From: Archaeoglobus sp. JdFR-37
Lineage (GTDB): Archaea; Halobacteriota; Archaeoglobi; Archaeoglobales; Archaeoglobaceae
DNA: 59,324 nucleotides
Direction of reading: 5' to 3'
Assembly: GCA_002010215.1 (NCBI GenBank)
Contig: MTMY01000030.1
Coordinates: 1 to 59,324 of the forward strand
The position numbers and the translations under genes were made by a program. The notes beneath the pieces are model-generated. The model was not told the DNA's origin, did not search any database, and saw nothing but the letters and a program-made list of their open reading frames with translations. Positions 1-8,304 of this stretch are shown here, one piece after another. The first letter of the stretch is position 1. The number at the start of each line of letters is the position of its first letter.

Positions 1-2
1 TA

Positions 3-65
3 CAGCTGAAGCTTCTTAGCGAAGGCGGCAATCACGTTGTATTCGACGAAGTGGCGGTATATTAA
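3..65 (+). CDS. C-terminal end of an unidentified protein (partial)
   Basis: An open frame enters from the left edge and ends at TAA (63-65). It encodes about 20 residues ending in HVVFDEVAVY. The codons look like ordinary coding sequence and the following bases turn sharply AT-rich, as after a gene end. The piece is too short to identify the family, and it may be a chance frame. Confidence 0.4.
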   Translation, partial: QLKLLSEGGNHVVFDEVAVY

Positions 66-291
66 AATTTTTATTAATTTTAATTTTTTTGTTAATTTAT
101 TCTTGTTATTCTTGCATTACTCAATTGGTTATATTAATCATATATTATATTGGTCAACTAAGTTAATTAATTAAAATTGATTAGATTGAATTGTAATCAA
201 AATAACTAAAGCTCACGTCACTAGAAGGTGAGAGCGTCTTGAGTTAATTTTCCATTAAACTTTTATATTTTTTAAAATTTTATCAGTATTA
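66..291. other. AT-rich intergenic region with promoter elements
   Basis: No gene is seen here. A TATA-like run at about 141-150 is followed at once by TTGGTCAAC (150-158), which resembles the inverted repeat near the HxlR gene at the far end of the window. A second T/A-rich stretch at about 262-280 (TTTTATATTTTTTAAAA) lies at the right distance to start a leaderless mRNA at the MFS gene start (292). Confidence 0.4.
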
Positions 292-1440
292 ATGCCCACC
301 AATACGCGCATCAACCTCCTAATTCTAGGCACTCTCTTCGGAATAACGGCCTTCGACACCCTCCTTCTTGGATTTGCAATACCCAAGTTGATAGTGGAAT
401 ATGGCTTAACCCGTTCTCAGGCCGGATTCCTTGGCACATCTCTCATGATAGGTGTTGGTATTGGAGCTCTCGTCTTAGGAGCTGTCTCAGACATTGTGGG
501 AAGAAAAAGAGTAATTTTCCTATCTGTTGCCATGTTTACTATATCCACGGGCTTGATGGGTTTTGTTAAGAGTTACATTTTTTTTGCAGTTCTCCTTCTC
601 GCATCTGGCTTTGGACTAGGTGGCGGACTGACTATGAGCATAGCTTACCTCCCCGACATCATAGATAAACCTCTGGACAGATACATGTGTTATCTGGAGT
701 CGTTCTGGGGAATTGGGGCTTTTTTGATTGTTACCACTTCATACATTCTTACCACAAGACCTCTGACAGAGCTCTTTCTTGTAGGAGCTATTCCTTTACT
801 CCTGCTACCACTCTTCTGCCTGCTCCCCGACGTCAGATCCTCTGAAAAGGAAAGCATGACAGGGAACGTTAAAAACCTATTACTTGAGTATGGCAAAGTT
901 ACGGTGATTCTCTGGGTTATATGGTTCTGCGGAGTCTACACGTACTATGGAGTATTTTTGTGGCTCCCCGATGTTATGGTTACTCAGCAAGGATATGAAA
1001 TTGGAAGCTCAGTACTCATTCCCATCTATGCTGTTCAGATATTCTCTCCTCTCATTCTTTCTTTTATTGTTCGGGAAGGCAATACAGAGAAATTACTAGC
1101 AGTCTATTCCTTTATGGCTGCTGTATCAACTCTAGTTTTCGTGTATGCTGGAAGTTACACGATAATGGTGCTATCTATACTCGTAACATCCTTTTTCAGC
1201 ATTGGGGGCTGGGTTTTGCTGATTCTGGCAACTCAGAAAAGTTATCCTCAGAGGATAAGGGGGCTTGGAGTGGGATCTGCGGCAAGTATAGGCAGGCTTG
1301 GCGGGATTCTTGCTCCATACCTTACCGGATACTTTATGGATGTCTATGGAACCTTTGAAGTTCCCTTTGGAATATTTGTAGCTCTCTTTCTGATTATGGC
1401 TGTTTTTGCTCTGCCTGTTTCAGCTATGCGTAATGGTTGA
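292..1440 (+). CDS. MFS transporter
   Basis: A 382-residue integral membrane protein of the major facilitator superfamily, probably moving a small solute across the cytoplasmic membrane by proton coupling. About twelve hydrophobic segments can be picked out. The cytoplasmic loop between segments 2 and 3 carries the family motif A as GAVSDIVGRKRV (about residues 63-74). A related GLGVGSAASIGRLGG stretch occurs late in the protein, at about residues 325-339. The substrate cannot be read from the sequence. It stands alone, preceded by its own AT-rich promoter and followed by more than 200 non-coding bases before lysS. The start ATG at 292 lies about 25 bases after a TATA-like element, which fits a leaderless transcript. 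Confidence 0.85.
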   Translation: MPTNTRINLLILGTLFGITAFDTLLLGFAIPKLIVEYGLTRSQAGFLGTSLMIGVGIGALVLGAVSDIVGRKRVIFLSVAMFTISTGLMGFVKSYIFFAVLLLASGFGLGGGLTMSIAYLPDIIDKPLDRYMCYLESFWGIGAFLIVTTSYILTTRPLTELFLVGAIPLLLLPLFCLLPDVRSSEKESMTGNVKNLLLEYGKVTVILWVIWFCGVYTYYGVFLWLPDVMVTQQGYEIGSSVLIPIYAVQIFSPLILSFIVREGNTEKLLAVYSFMAAVSTLVFVYAGSYTIMVLSILVTSFFSIGGWVLLILATQKSYPQRIRGLGVGSAASIGRLGGILAPYLTGYFMDVYGTFEVPFGIFVALFLIMAVFALPVSAMRNG

Positions 1441-1623
1441 GTCATATTTTAGAGATAGACGTATCAATAGGAGTTCCAATATTTCTTACCCTGCTACTTT
1501 TCACTCGAACCTTTTAAATGGAGTGTATAATTTTGAGTTTTACCTGCATTCTCACATTCTCACATCTCTCGTAAAGTCAGGAATTGCGAAATTCAGAAAC
1601 TCTAAAAAATTGAAAGCGTGAAA

Positions 1624-1634
1624 ATATTTTTAAA
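1624..1634 (+). promoter_or_regulatory. TATA box of lysS
   Basis: The run ATATTTTTAAA lies about 25-30 bases before the ATG at 1657. This is the archaeal spacing for TBP binding followed by initiation at or next to the start codon. It supports a leaderless mRNA and the choice of the internal ATG as the lysS start. Confidence 0.55.
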
Positions 1635-1656
1635 ACTTCTTCACGCCTCTTCTGCG

Positions 1657-3156
1657 ATGAACGATACCATTCACTGGGCCGATGTGGTTGCCAGCGAGTT
1701 GCTGAAGAGGGGAGGGAAGCACAGAATCGCCACAGGCATCACGCCAAGCGGCCACATCCATCTTGGTAATTTGCGAGAGATGCTGACGGCAGATGCAGTC
1801 AGAAGGGCAGTAATAGATGATGGTGGGAAGGCTGAGCTCATTTATATAGCTGACACCTTCGATCCGCTGAGAAAACGCTACCCCTTCCTGCCAGAAAAAT
1901 ATGAGGAATACGTGGGAATGCCCCTGAGCAATATCCCTGATCCGGAAGGCTGCCACGAGAACTATTCAGAGCACTTCCTCCAGCCGTTCCTCGAGAGTCT
2001 GGAGATACTCGGCATACCAGTCAGGGTTGAAAAGGCTCACGAAATGTACAGAGATGGGCGCTATGAGGAGCAAATAAAGGTGGCACTGAAGAAGCGCGAT
2101 GTAATTGCCCGTATAATTCATGACGTCACAGGAAGGGAGCTTGAGTCTGATTGGACACCCTTCATGCCCTTCTGCGAAAACTGTGGGAGGATAAATTCTG
2201 CAAAGGTGACTGGTTTCGATGAAAACTGGATATACTATGCATGCCAGTGCGGTCACGAGGGTAAGGCCAGCTATAGTGGTGGAGGAAAGCTCACATGGCG
2301 TGTTGACTGGGCGGCCAGATGGAAAATTCTCGGTATAACGTGTGAACCCTTTGGGAAGGATCACGCTGCTGCTGGCGGTAGCTATGACACTGGCGTCAGG
2401 CTGGCAAGAGAGGTTTTTAAAATCGAACCACCTTTCCCGGTGGTGTATGAGTGGATTCATCTAAAGGGCAAGGGAGCCATGAAGAGCTCTAAGGGGATTG
2501 TTGTTCCTGTGAGGGAGATTGTAGAAATTCTTCCGCCCGAAATTATAAGATATCTTATCATACGGGTAAAGCCCGAAAGGCACATCGAGTTTGACCCATC
2601 CATGATTCTCGATGTTATCGACGATTTTGAGGATGAGTTCAGGCATAAAACCAGAAATGTGGAACTTTCTCTAGTGGAGGATGTGAGCTATTCTGAGGTA
2701 CCATTCAGACACCTCATTGTGGTTGGCCAGATAGCCAACTGGGAGCTGGAAAAGGTGCTTGAAATTCTGCAAAGAACCTATGAAGTTGACGATGAAGTCA
2801 AGAAAGATGTTGAAAGAAGGCTGATATATGCCAAAAAATGGCTAGAGAAGCTTGCACCTGAGGCGATTAAATTCGAGATAAAGGAGGAGATAGCTGATAT
2901 AACGGCAGAATTCAATGAAGATGAAAAGAGGTTTTTAAGTGCCTATGCAGAGAAACTTTCAGAGGATATGAGTCCCGAGAGAATTCATCAGCTCGTTTAT
3001 GAGGTGGCAAAGGAAATAGGTATCAAACCGGCAAAGGCTTTTCAGGCAATTTATAAGGCAATCCTTGATAGATCGCACGGCCCCAGGGCAGGATACTTTA
3101 TTAAATCTCTGGGTGTAAACTGGATTAAGGAGAGGTTCAGGAAGGTTGCTGGCTAA
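1657..3156 (+). CDS. lysS: Lysyl-tRNA synthetase, class I
   Basis: Charges tRNA-Lys with lysine in the cytoplasm. This is the archaeal class I type, structurally unrelated to the class II enzyme of most bacteria. The class I signatures are visible: HIHLGN as the HIGH motif near residue 30 and MKSSKG as the KMSKS-like loop near residue 280. A zinc-type cluster with CENCGR and CQCGH lies between them. The open frame begins at 1618, but homologues start with the HWADVV region, and the TATA box at 1624-1634 puts transcription initiation close to the ATG at 1657. I therefore use 1657, giving 499 residues, normal for the family. The following radical SAM gene starts inside or directly after the 3' end. 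Confidence 0.95.
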   Translation: MNDTIHWADVVASELLKRGGKHRIATGITPSGHIHLGNLREMLTADAVRRAVIDDGGKAELIYIADTFDPLRKRYPFLPEKYEEYVGMPLSNIPDPEGCHENYSEHFLQPFLESLEILGIPVRVEKAHEMYRDGRYEEQIKVALKKRDVIARIIHDVTGRELESDWTPFMPFCENCGRINSAKVTGFDENWIYYACQCGHEGKASYSGGGKLTWRVDWAARWKILGITCEPFGKDHAAAGGSYDTGVRLAREVFKIEPPFPVVYEWIHLKGKGAMKSSKGIVVPVREIVEILPPEIIRYLIIRVKPERHIEFDPSMILDVIDDFEDEFRHKTRNVELSLVEDVSYSEVPFRHLIVVGQIANWELEKVLEILQRTYEVDDEVKKDVERRLIYAKKWLEKLAPEAIKFEIKEEIADITAEFNEDEKRFLSAYAEKLSEDMSPERIHQLVYEVAKEIGIKPAKAFQAIYKAILDRSHGPRAGYFIKSLGVNWIKERFRKVAG

Positions 3157-3163
3157 GGGGAAT

Positions 3164-4213
3164 ATGGAGTATATGAGACGAATAAGACGTATAGAAGCTG
3201 GAAGCTATTACAGTTATCTGACTGAGGGGTGCAGACTCTGTAGGAAAGGTGCTAAACTGGTTTTATTTGTTACTGGTGAATGTCCAAACACATGCTTCTA
3301 CTGCCCCATCAGCGAGGACAGGCAGCGGAAAGATGTCATCTTTGCCAACGAAAGGCCTGTAAGAGACATTGAAGACATTGTAGAGGAAGTCCTCCTCATG
3401 GATGCAGAAGGAGCGGCGATTACAGGAGGTGAACCTCTGATCAAGCTCGAAAGGGTTGAGGAATTCATCAGCCTTTTCAGCAAAGCAAACATGCATACGC
3501 ACCTTTACACCAGCATCCCTGCCAGTCAGAGAGTCATTGAAAGACTTGCAAAAGCCGGACTTGATGAGTTAAGATTTCATCCCCCATTGCTTGAGAATTC
3601 ACAAGTATATGAGGAGCCGCTAAAGCTTGCAATTAAAGCTGGAATTGAAGCAGGTTTCGAAATCCCTGCTCTGAAATTTGAGGAAAGGCTTGTTGAGATA
3701 GCCAACAGGTACGGAGCTTTCTTTAACGTGAATGAGCTGGAGTTTTCTGCCAGCAATTTTGATGAAATGCAGCGTGAGGGCTTTGAAATAGGGGATTTCT
3801 ATGAGGCAAAAGGAAGCAGAGAAATTGCAGAAAAGTATGCAGAGGTGGTAGATAAATTTCACTTCTGCAGCGTCCTATTTAAGGACAAAGCCCAGATGCG
3901 TCGCAGACTCATAAGAATGGCCTTCAACCACCCGGATTTCTACAAGGTTACAAACGAGGGAACAATTATATGTGGTGTGGCCGAAGGGGACGAAAGAGCT
4001 TTACGCAAAGTTTTAAATCTGCTGGATTATATGGGTGAGGAATACGTGAAAATGGACGGCAGGGTTGAATTCTCCGCAAATCTTGCAGAATATCTGGTGG
4101 AGAGAATACGTAAAATTCGTCAAGATTTAAAAGACCTTGATGTAGAGATAGGCATAGTGGAGAGATACCCGACGTATACACGGATAGTTGTGGAAAAGAC
4201 CGTGCTGGAGTAA
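3164..4213 (+). CDS. Radical SAM protein (COG2108-like, PFL-activase related)
   Basis: A radical SAM enzyme of unknown substrate. The [4Fe-4S] cluster motif is CPNTCFYC (CxxxCxxC) about 45 residues from the start. The AITGGEPLI stretch that follows corresponds to the SAM-binding GGE motif. An earlier CRLCRKGAK segment provides two more cysteines. The family is archaeal and related to pyruvate formate-lyase activating enzymes. An open frame exists from TTG 3146, overlapping lysS by 11 bases, but ATG 3164 has AAGGGG just before it. ATG 3173 is a further option. It is co-directional with lysS and probably co-transcribed, though no shared function is evident. Confidence 0.8.
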   Translation: MEYMRRIRRIEAGSYYSYLTEGCRLCRKGAKLVLFVTGECPNTCFYCPISEDRQRKDVIFANERPVRDIEDIVEEVLLMDAEGAAITGGEPLIKLERVEEFISLFSKANMHTHLYTSIPASQRVIERLAKAGLDELRFHPPLLENSQVYEEPLKLAIKAGIEAGFEIPALKFEERLVEIANRYGAFFNVNELEFSASNFDEMQREGFEIGDFYEAKGSREIAEKYAEVVDKFHFCSVLFKDKAQMRRRLIRMAFNHPDFYKVTNEGTIICGVAEGDERALRKVLNLLDYMGEEYVKMDGRVEFSANLAEYLVERIRKIRQDLKDLDVEIGIVERYPTYTRIVVEKTVLE

Positions 4214-4249
4214 TGGCGGATAATGACGAGGTAATAGTGAGGTGAGGTC

Positions 4250-4549
4250 GTGAAGAGGAATGAAATAGAACAGAGGCTCAGGAAGTATCTCGAGAGGGAT
4301 AGGACTGGTGTAAGAAAGGAACTCATCAAACTGCTTCTCGATGGAAAGAAGTACACGACTGAGGATATACACCGATTTCTGGTGGAAAAGGGCTACCAGC
4401 TAAATTTGAGAGGAGTATCGGCTATGATAGGTTTGATGAGTGCAAGGCTGGGCATAGTGAAGATGGAGTTGGGGGAGAAGAACAAGTATTACCTCAAGAA
4501 AGAATATGAAGACCTTGTAAGGTCAATTCTGGTTAATTTTGAAACATGA
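4250..4549 (+). CDS. DUF2551-like small protein
   Basis: A 99-residue charged protein of an archaeal family without known function, which I recognise as DUF2551-like. It is predicted to be mostly helical, and the middle (YTTEDIHRFLVEKGY) could form a winged-helix-like DNA- or RNA-binding fold. The start is GTG at 4250 with GGTGAGG directly upstream. Its TGA overlaps the ATG of the cis-prenyltransferase by 4 bases, so the two are translationally coupled. Confidence 0.8.
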   Translation: MKRNEIEQRLRKYLERDRTGVRKELIKLLLDGKKYTTEDIHRFLVEKGYQLNLRGVSAMIGLMSARLGIVKMELGEKNKYYLKKEYEDLVRSILVNFET

Positions 4550-5382
4550 ACCCGATTCTGAAATTATACGAATCCTTATTAATGAAAGAAGTAAAAAGGG
4601 GAAAAATTCCGAAGCATTTAGCCATTATTATGGATGGAAACAGGCGTTATGCTAAGCGTAGGGGCCTGCCGGTTTATGTTGGACACATGATGGGCTCCAG
4701 AAAGGTTGAGGAAGTTCTCAACTGGTGCTGGGAGATAGGTATCAGAAATGTCACCCTCTATGCATTCTCAACTGAAAATTTCAGGAGGAGTGAAGAGGAG
4801 AAAACGAAGCTCTTTCAGCTCCTCGAGAAAGAACTGAGAAGAATCGCCAGAGATAGAAGAATTCATAGGAATAAAGTCAAGATTAATGTAGTCGGAAAGC
4901 TCGAACTGCTGCCAGAAAATGTCAGAGAGGCTATAAAGATTGCTGAGGAGTCAACGAAAAACTACTCCAATTTCCATCTAAACGTCGCCGTAGCATATGG
5001 GGGAAGGCAGGAGATACTTGATGCGGTGAGAGAAGTGCTGAAAAGGGTTGAGAGGGGAGAAATTGATCCAGAAGAGATATCGGAGGAGCACATTAACAGC
5101 TTTCTCTATGGAGGTGGGGACTATTCCAAAGTCGATCTTGTCATCAGGACTGGTGGGGAACAAAGACTTTCCAACTTTCTCCCTTGGCAGGCTGCTAACA
5201 GCACAGCTTATTTCTGCGATGTTTATTGGCCTCAGTTCAGAAAAGTGGATCTGCTCAGAGCCATAAGGACATGGCAGTGGAGGCAGAGGGCTGGTGGTAG
5301 TAATGGGAATATTGATGGGGGAATAAATCCTAACGACTTAAAGGGGGCAAAAGTTTCAAAAAATGCAGCGTCAGAGGGGTGA
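4546..5382 (+). CDS. uppS: Cis-prenyltransferase (UppS family)
   Basis: Condenses isopentenyl diphosphate onto an allylic diphosphate in the cis configuration to make long polyprenyl diphosphate. In archaea this is the precursor of the dolichyl carrier for glycosylation. Motifs of the family are clear: IIMDGNRRYAKRRG with the Mg-binding Asp near residue 29, YAFSTENFRRS, VAYGGRQE, and the C-terminal DLVIRTGGEQRLSNFLPWQ. Length (278) is normal. It overlaps the preceding gene by 4 bases and is followed after 3 bases by aRF1. The last 25 residues, rich in Gly and Asn, form a variable tail. Confidence 0.95.
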   Translation: MNPILKLYESLLMKEVKRGKIPKHLAIIMDGNRRYAKRRGLPVYVGHMMGSRKVEEVLNWCWEIGIRNVTLYAFSTENFRRSEEEKTKLFQLLEKELRRIARDRRIHRNKVKINVVGKLELLPENVREAIKIAEESTKNYSNFHLNVAVAYGGRQEILDAVREVLKRVERGEIDPEEISEEHINSFLYGGGDYSKVDLVIRTGGEQRLSNFLPWQAANSTAYFCDVYWPQFRKVDLLRAIRTWQWRQRAGGSNGNIDGGINPNDLKGAKVSKNAASEG

Positions 5383-5385
5383 TGT

Positions 5386-6615
5386 ATGAATTCAAATTCA
5401 AAGTTGATGTATGAGTTCAGGAGGAAACTGGAAGAACTGGAAAAGATGAAGGGTAGAGGAACGGAGCTCATCACTCTTTACATTCCTCCGGATAAGAATA
5501 TAGCGGATATTGCCTCTCAGCTCCGTAACGAGCTCAGCCAAGCTTCAAACATCAAGTCCAAGCAGACCAGAACAAATGTGATGGCGGGGCTTGATGCAAT
5601 ACTCCAGCGTTTGAAGCATTATAAGAAACCCCCTGAGAATGGAATGGTCATAATCAGCGGTGTGATCGACCTTGGAGGAGGCAGAGAGAAGCATATTACT
5701 GAGATAATCGAGCCTCCTGAACCTGTACCTCTCTACAAGTACCATTGCGACTCCACGTTTTATCTGGAACCTCTCAAAGAGATGCTGAGAGAAAAGAAGA
5801 TTTACGGTCTTATAGTTATAGACAGAAGAGAAGCAACGATAGGTATTCTTAGGGGTAAGAGGATCGAGGCGCTGAGTTACGTAACTTCAACAGTCCCGGG
5901 GAAGCACAGGCAGGGCGGTCAGAGCAGCGTCCGTTTTGAGAGGCTCAGACAGATAGCAATTCACGAGTTTTATAAGAGAGTTGGCGAAAGAGCTAACGAA
6001 GCTCTCCTCCCGCATCTTGAAGACCTACAGGGAATTCTGATAGGCGGGCCATCGCCAACGAAAGAGGAGTTTTATGAGGGGGAGTATCTACATCATGAAC
6101 TTCAGAAAAGGGTAATTGGTCTGTTTGACATTAGCTATACAGATGAGAGCGGCCTATATGAGCTTGTGGAAAAGGCTCAGGATGCTCTGCAAGAACTTGA
6201 CATAATGAGGGAAAAGAGGCTGATGAAGAAGTTCCTTGGCGAGATTGTGAAGGATGGCCTTGCTGCTTATGGTGAGGAAGAGGTCAGGAAGTACCTTGAA
6301 ATGGGTGCAGTGGACACGTTGCTGCTGAGCGAAGACCTGCGTCTTGAAAGAGTTCGCTACCGCTGTCCCATGTGTGGCAAGGAGGAGGAATTAACGGTTA
6401 AGGAAAACGGGAAGAAACCACCGGTTTGTCGGGAAGATGGCATCAACATGGAGGAAGTTGAGAGGAAGGACGTGATTCTTGAGCTTTCAGAGCTTGCTGA
6501 GAATGTCGGAACTAATGTAGAGTTCCTCTCCACAGAGAGTGAAGAAGGAGCAATGCTGCTGAATGCTTTTGGCGGGATTGCTGCTTTGCTGAGGTATAGG
6601 CCAGGGAATAAGTGA
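5386..6615 (+). CDS. prf1: Peptide chain release factor aRF1
   Basis: Recognises all three stop codons and triggers peptide release on the ribosome. The decoding loop has NIKS at residues 55-58 and YHCDSTF (the YxCxxxF motif) near 119-125. The catalytic GGQ is at 177-179 within GKHRQGGQS. Domain 3 ends with a YRCPMCGKEE zinc-ribbon-like pair followed by a later CREDG. Length (409) matches the archaeal family. The ATG follows the uppS stop by 3 bases, with GAGGGGTGAT as the ribosome site. Confidence 0.97.
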   Translation: MNSNSKLMYEFRRKLEELEKMKGRGTELITLYIPPDKNIADIASQLRNELSQASNIKSKQTRTNVMAGLDAILQRLKHYKKPPENGMVIISGVIDLGGGREKHITEIIEPPEPVPLYKYHCDSTFYLEPLKEMLREKKIYGLIVIDRREATIGILRGKRIEALSYVTSTVPGKHRQGGQSSVRFERLRQIAIHEFYKRVGERANEALLPHLEDLQGILIGGPSPTKEEFYEGEYLHHELQKRVIGLFDISYTDESGLYELVEKAQDALQELDIMREKRLMKKFLGEIVKDGLAAYGEEEVRKYLEMGAVDTLLLSEDLRLERVRYRCPMCGKEEELTVKENGKKPPVCREDGINMEEVERKDVILELSELAENVGTNVEFLSTESEEGAMLLNAFGGIAALLRYRPGNK

Positions 6616-6850
6616 TGATTGTCAAATTTTACTTTTCTGGGTTTCAGTTCTGCTATTCGTTGTGTCCTTGTTACTTATCCTCCTACCTTTGATTTTATCC
6701 CACCAACATCTCCAACATCCCTAAGCTTCAAATCAACAAGATAGTAGAACTACTAAAAATGAACCTATGGGACAGGGGAGGAGCAGGGTGGACAGGCCTA
6801 GGCATAGTTTAATTGAAAACTAGTGCTTAATCAGTCTAACTATCCCTTCA
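6616..6850. other. Convergent intergenic region with a G-rich stretch
   Basis: This lies between the end of aRF1 and the end of the minus-strand pilin-like operon. At 6768-6795 there is a G-rich run (GGGACAGGGGAGGAGCAGGG) that resembles the G-rich elements at about 34.9 and 39.8 kb. A frame through it reads NLWDRGGAGWTG before a stop. No gene start or intact ORF was found. Confidence 0.4.
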
Positions 6851-7603
6851 TCACTCTATTCTTGCATTTATATTATAGTTTGCTAACACAAGCCGGTTGA
6901 AGTACATGGAAACGTTCAGCATATTGCCTGTCAGGTCTGTTTGCAGCACAGTGTTGTTGGAGTAACCTCTCAGCTCATCGAAGTATCTTTTCCAAGCATC
7001 CACATAGCTCGAATTTATATTCATTTCAATGTATCCACTTTGGTTAAACACATTCACTTCTGCTGAACTCAGATCGAAAACAAGAGTCACCATACCTTCT
7101 CCTCCCGCTGAACCGCTGCCGTTGATGGATGTCAGGGCGATGAAGACAATTGTCTCGTTGTTGACATTTTTCTTGTAAATGAATATCCTAGGTTGGGAGA
7201 TCATTGTTGTCCTATCTCGGGATTTCAACCATACACCACCATTCTCGAAGGATATGGTGTAGTCGGGGTAGCTGTACTCCACTCCACCCATTATACTCGA
7301 TTTCAACAGGGCTGTGGAATTGTTGATGGTAACCTTTATAGTAATGCTGTTATCACGAATTGTATGCACTTCTCCACCGCTAAGGAGAACTCTTATTTCC
7401 TTTTTAGAACTCTTTCCGTAAACAACACTTTCCACTGCATCCTGTATCTTTCTGAAACCCTGAACCATGCTCTCAAATCTAACATCTTCTTTTGATTCAT
7501 CTACCATTGAATATGCATAACTGAAAACCATGGCAGTGGCTACTATCACTATTCCGAAGATCAAGGCAAATCCGACTATCTCTGAAACGCCTTTACTGTT
7601 CAT
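6851..7603 (-). CDS. Pilin-like secreted protein (last gene of operon)
   Basis: A 250-residue protein with an archaeal class III (type IV pilin-like) signal. A short charged start with KGVSEIVG precedes a hydrophobic helix at residues 8-29, and cleavage is expected after KG. The mature part is rich in beta strands, Asn, Ser and N-glycosylation sequons. It ends in a Gly-rich GSGSAGGEG segment also seen in the next gene upstream. The two proteins are clearly paralogous, sharing a VYGKSS/LSGG...NSTG-type middle and a C-terminal FNRLVLANYNINARIE-like end. The start ATG overlaps the previous gene's stop by 4 bases. Role inferred: extracellular or pseudopilus component. Confidence 0.75.
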   Translation of the reverse strand: MNSKGVSEIVGFALIFGIVIVATAMVFSYAYSMVDESKEDVRFESMVQGFRKIQDAVESVVYGKSSKKEIRVLLSGGEVHTIRDNSITIKVTINNSTALLKSSIMGGVEYSYPDYTISFENGGVWLKSRDRTTMISQPRIFIYKKNVNNETIVFIALTSINGSGSAGGEGMVTLVFDLSSAEVNVFNQSGYIEMNINSSYVDAWKRYFDELRGYSNNTVLQTDLTGNMLNVSMYFNRLVLANYNINARIE

Positions 7604-8304
7604 ATCATCCTCACATCCACCACGTACTTATTGAGGGTCAGGCGGTTAAATGGAATGATTACTTCTACCTCGTTCTGTTCATCCTCAACTGTTCCGAACT
7701 TAGTAAGAAACTGTTTCCAAGATTTTGCGTACCTCGTCCTGATTTCGATGGTTATATTTCCAGATTCATTGAAAGTGTAACTCTTTGTGGAGTTGAATTT
7801 AAGGATGAGGTTTACAACACCTCCCCCTAGTCCGCCTGCTGCCGAACCACTTCCGACGATTTTGAATAGGGCTATACTCAGGTTTCCATCCTGTATGTAC
7901 ATCTTGGGAGACGAGATGATGGTATCTCCAAAGACTCCACCGTTCTCTATTGCCATAGAGAAATCTGAGCTGGAGTATTCTATGGCTCCTAAGTCATCAC
8001 TCAACTGTAGCACGATTCCGGTTGAGTTCCTAACCGTTATATCCACGTGAACTCCACCTGAAATTGAGAGAGACCCACCAGAAAGGGCAATTTTGGTGGT
8101 TGCAACAGGGAAAACATCTGTTGACACCTTTGAGAGCTGCTCACTCAGATATACAAGCTGGGAAATAACGTTTCTCTCTCTGATAACCTTCTGATGTGAG
8201 TCTATAAGCGGGAAACCATAAATAAGTATAATTGAGATGGTTATGGATATCATTGCCACTATCAGTATGTTGTCTAGGACTTCCGAAACACCTTTCTCTC
8301 TCAT
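7600..8304 (-). CDS. Pilin-like secreted protein
   Basis: A paralogue of the downstream gene (234 residues). The N-terminus reads MREKGVSEVLDNI followed by a hydrophobic helix to about residue 30, the pattern cleaved by the archaeal prepilin peptidase after KG. The ectodomain has repeated Gly/Ser segments (LSGGSLSISGG, GSGSAAGGLGGG) and several N-x-S/T sequons. It overlaps the VWA protein gene and the next gene by 4 bases each, so stoichiometric expression is likely. No enzymatic motif is seen. Confidence 0.75.
   Translation of the reverse strand: MREKGVSEVLDNILIVAMISITISIILIYGFPLIDSHQKVIRERNVISQLVYLSEQLSKVSTDVFPVATTKIALSGGSLSISGGVHVDITVRNSTGIVLQLSDDLGAIEYSSSDFSMAIENGGVFGDTIISSPKMYIQDGNLSIALFKIVGSGSAAGGLGGGVVNLILKFNSTKSYTFNESGNITIEIRTRYAKSWKQFLTKFGTVEDEQNEVEVIIPFNRLTLNKYVVDVRMI

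Noticed and set aside
1406-1621. Plus-strand 71-codon frame between the MFS gene and lysS
   Set aside because: It overlaps the MFS 3' end, has no ribosome site and its composition is not protein-like. It covers the lysS promoter.
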